Of a stretch of 64,000 bases of DNA, positions 62,732-64,000 are shown piece after piece; positions within the stretch are counted from its first letter, which is position 1; every line of letters begins with the position of its first letter. The stretch is taken from contig JACRMQ010000007.1 of NCBI GenBank assembly GCA_016214905.1, positions 1,129,695 through 1,193,694 of the forward strand, in the 5' to 3' direction. A program made the translations under genes and the position numbers. The DNA comes from Ignavibacteriales bacterium. GTDB taxonomy: Bacteria > Bacteroidota > Ignavibacteria > UBA10030 > SZUA-254. A model generated the notes under the pieces. That model did not search any database, was not told where the DNA came from, and worked only from the letters and a program-made list of their open reading frames with translations.

Positions 62732-63859
62732 TCACATGTCGAGATTGTATTCTTTAATTTTCCGGTACAAAGTTCGTTCGCTAATGCTGAGTGCGCGTGA
62801 TGCCATGCGTCTGTTGCCTTTAAATCTTTCGAGCGCGCTTATGATTGCCCGCTTTTCAACTAACGGTACCGGCTCTACCGTTGAATTCTCATCAATCCCT
62901 GACGTATCGAATGACGCTTCAACATAATGCGGTTCCACACGTGAGCCGTTCTGGTTCAACAGCAGGTGCTTCATTTCATTGATATCGGCTTTCATTTCAA
63001 GAAGTGCGCGCAATATTAACTCACGCTCCGCCTGATCGGGACTCTTGTGCGTGTAGACCGGCAAATTTCTACCGTTACTTTCAAATGAATTTTTTATGAA
63101 ATTTTTAAGATCATTAACGTCAATCAGTTTTCCACCTTTAATCACGATTAAACTTTCTATAATATTTCTCAATTCCCTGACATTGCCGGGCCAGTGATAA
63201 TTTTTCATCAGCACCATTGCTTCGGGAGAAAATCCTTCGAAATTAATTTTATTCTTTTCGCTTATCTGCCGGGCAAATTCGGTTGCGAAATCAGGAATGT
63301 CATCCCGACGCTCACGCAGAGGTGGAATTTTGATGTTAATAGATCGGAGACGAAAATATAAATCGGGGCGGAATCTGGCGTTACTGACTTCCGACTCCAG
63401 ATCTTTGTTTGTAGCGGCAATGATCCTAACATCCACTTTGCGTGTTGTTGATGATCCTACGCGCATATATTCACGGCTCTCAAGAATGCGTAAAAATTTT
63501 ACCTGTGTCGCAATTGGAAGTTCACCAATCTCATCGAGGAATAATGTGCTGCCATCCGCTAACTCGAAATAACCTTTTCTCGAATCGCTCGCTCCTGTGA
63601 AAGCGCCACGTTCATGTCCGAATAATTCACTTTCTATTATTCCTTCCGGTATCGCTCCGGCATTAACGGAGATCATCGGCTTGGAACTGCGTTTACTCAT
63701 CTCGTGAATGAGTTTCGCTATAACTTCTTTGCCTACACCACTCTCACCCGTGATCAGCACCGTTATATCGGTTGGGGCGACTTGTTTGACGACGCTGAGA
63801 ATTTCTTTCATCTCAACGGAGTTGCCAATTACACTATTTTCGTTTTTAGCACCGTCCAC
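62732..63859 (-). CDS. Sigma-54 interaction AAA+ transcription activator without receiver domain
   Basis: 375 residues from a GTG start at 63859; the frame is closed by the previous gene's stop only two codons upstream, and VIGNSVEMKEILSVV is where such domains begin, so the start is firm. Walker A GESGVGKE (38-45), GAFTGA sigma-54 loop (85-90), Walker B TLFLDEIGE, and a Fis-type helix-turn-helix at the C-terminus (about 335-375; NRRMASRALSISERTLYRKI). No N-terminal sensory domain, so activity may be set by a partner or by abundance. In many Bacteroidota this gene sits directly before lptE, as here. Confidence 0.92.
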   Translation of the reverse strand: MDGAKNENSVIGNSVEMKEILSVVKQVAPTDITVLITGESGVGKEVIAKLIHEMSKRSSKPMISVNAGAIPEGIIESELFGHERGAFTGASDSRKGYFELADGSTLFLDEIGELPIATQVKFLRILESREYMRVGSSTTRKVDVRIIAATNKDLESEVSNARFRPDLYFRLRSINIKIPPLRERRDDIPDFATEFARQISEKNKINFEGFSPEAMVLMKNYHWPGNVRELRNIIESLIVIKGGKLIDVNDLKNFIKNSFESNGRNLPVYTHKSPDQAERELILRALLEMKADINEMKHLLLNQNGSRVEPHYVEASFDTSGIDENSTVEPVPLVEKRAIISALERFKGNRRMASRALSISERTLYRKIKEYNLDM

Positions 63860-63862
63860 TGA

Positions 63863-64000
63863 TTAATATCTCTCTACGATCATCGATTCGATTTTATATT
63901 TCGATTTTATTTCTTTTACAATTTCTCTTGCTTCTTCCATCGTTCTATAACTTCCAACCCAAACAAGGAATAAATTCTTACCGTTACGGACTTTATTTAC
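63863..64000 (-). CDS. SPOR-domain protein, C-terminal end (gene continues beyond the window)
   Basis: The last 45 codons of a minus-strand gene run off the window edge; the stop is TAA at 63865-63863. The visible residues NLFLVWVGSYRTMEEAREI and VKEIKSKYKIESMIVERY fit the end of a SPOR (sporulation-related repeat) domain, which binds denuded peptidoglycan. It is 3 bp upstream of the sigma-54 activator, so it belongs to the same operon. Whether it has a signal peptide or other domains cannot be seen. Confidence 0.8.
   Translation of the reverse strand, partial: VNKVRNGKNLFLVWVGSYRTMEEAREIVKEIKSKYKIESMIVERY

Overview
The window looks like a chromosomal segment of a Gram-negative bacterium of the FCB group, most likely Ignavibacteria (Ignavibacteriota/Chlorobiota side of Bacteroidota). 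The base composition is moderately AT-rich. Four secreted proteins end in a type IX secretion (T9SS) sorting domain of the YPNPFNP...GVYYYRL...TKKLILxK type common in that lineage. The window also carries a TonB-dependent receptor, an S46 dipeptidyl peptidase, LptE, OmpA proteins and many signal-II lipoproteins. Rubrerythrin and a ferredoxin-dependent 2-oxoacid oxidoreductase point to an anaerobic or microaerophilic life. No phage, transposase, CRISPR array, tRNA or rRNA was seen.

Layout. 1-3.2 kb: tail of a BNR-repeat T9SS cargo and a membrane protein. 3.3-5.4 kb: phosphoglycerate mutase and an M24 peptidase. 5.4-10.5 kb: a five-gene, overlapping ABC export operon (lipoprotein adaptor, two ATPases, two permeases). 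10.7-17.4 kb (minus strand): a large SdrD-like T9SS cargo, an S46 peptidase and a lipoprotein. 17.5-24.4 kb: lepA, lepB, hemW and a DUF2723 membrane protein. 24.5-31.4 kb: a surface-glycan cluster (three GT4 transferases, a flippase, a polysaccharide deacetylase-like protein) followed by a lipoprotein. 31.4-33.9 kb: aldo/keto reductase and an exported alpha/beta hydrolase. 34.4-39.9 kb: eukaryote-type citrate synthase, a small membrane protein, a four-subunit 2-oxoacid:ferredoxin oxidoreductase, rubrerythrin. 40-45.8 kb: OmpA lipoprotein, T9SS cargo, CBS and RDD proteins, acyl-CoA synthetase. 45.9-50.4 kb: a translationally coupled SGNH esterase and GDE-type glucosidase. 50.4-56.4 kb: a CDF metal transporter converging on a thiamine-uptake operon (TonB receptor, thiamine pyrophosphokinase, sodium symporter) controlled by a TPP riboswitch with a visible terminator. 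56.5-59.6 kb: MscL-like channel, OmpA/TSP3 protein, DUF3078 protein, rpsT. 59.6-64 kb (minus): an envelope operon with SPOR protein, sigma-54 activator, LptE, GT2 and TPR protein.

The most unusual signals are (i) heptanucleotide tandem repeats of two families (AATTnnn and nnATCnn, strict 7-nt period) at four places, three of them inside reading frames, including one that forms part of a T9SS sorting domain; and (ii) the complete TPP-riboswitch/terminator unit in front of a TonB receptor, thiN and an SSS-family transporter. The organism assignment and operon functions are inferences from protein families; no database search could be run.
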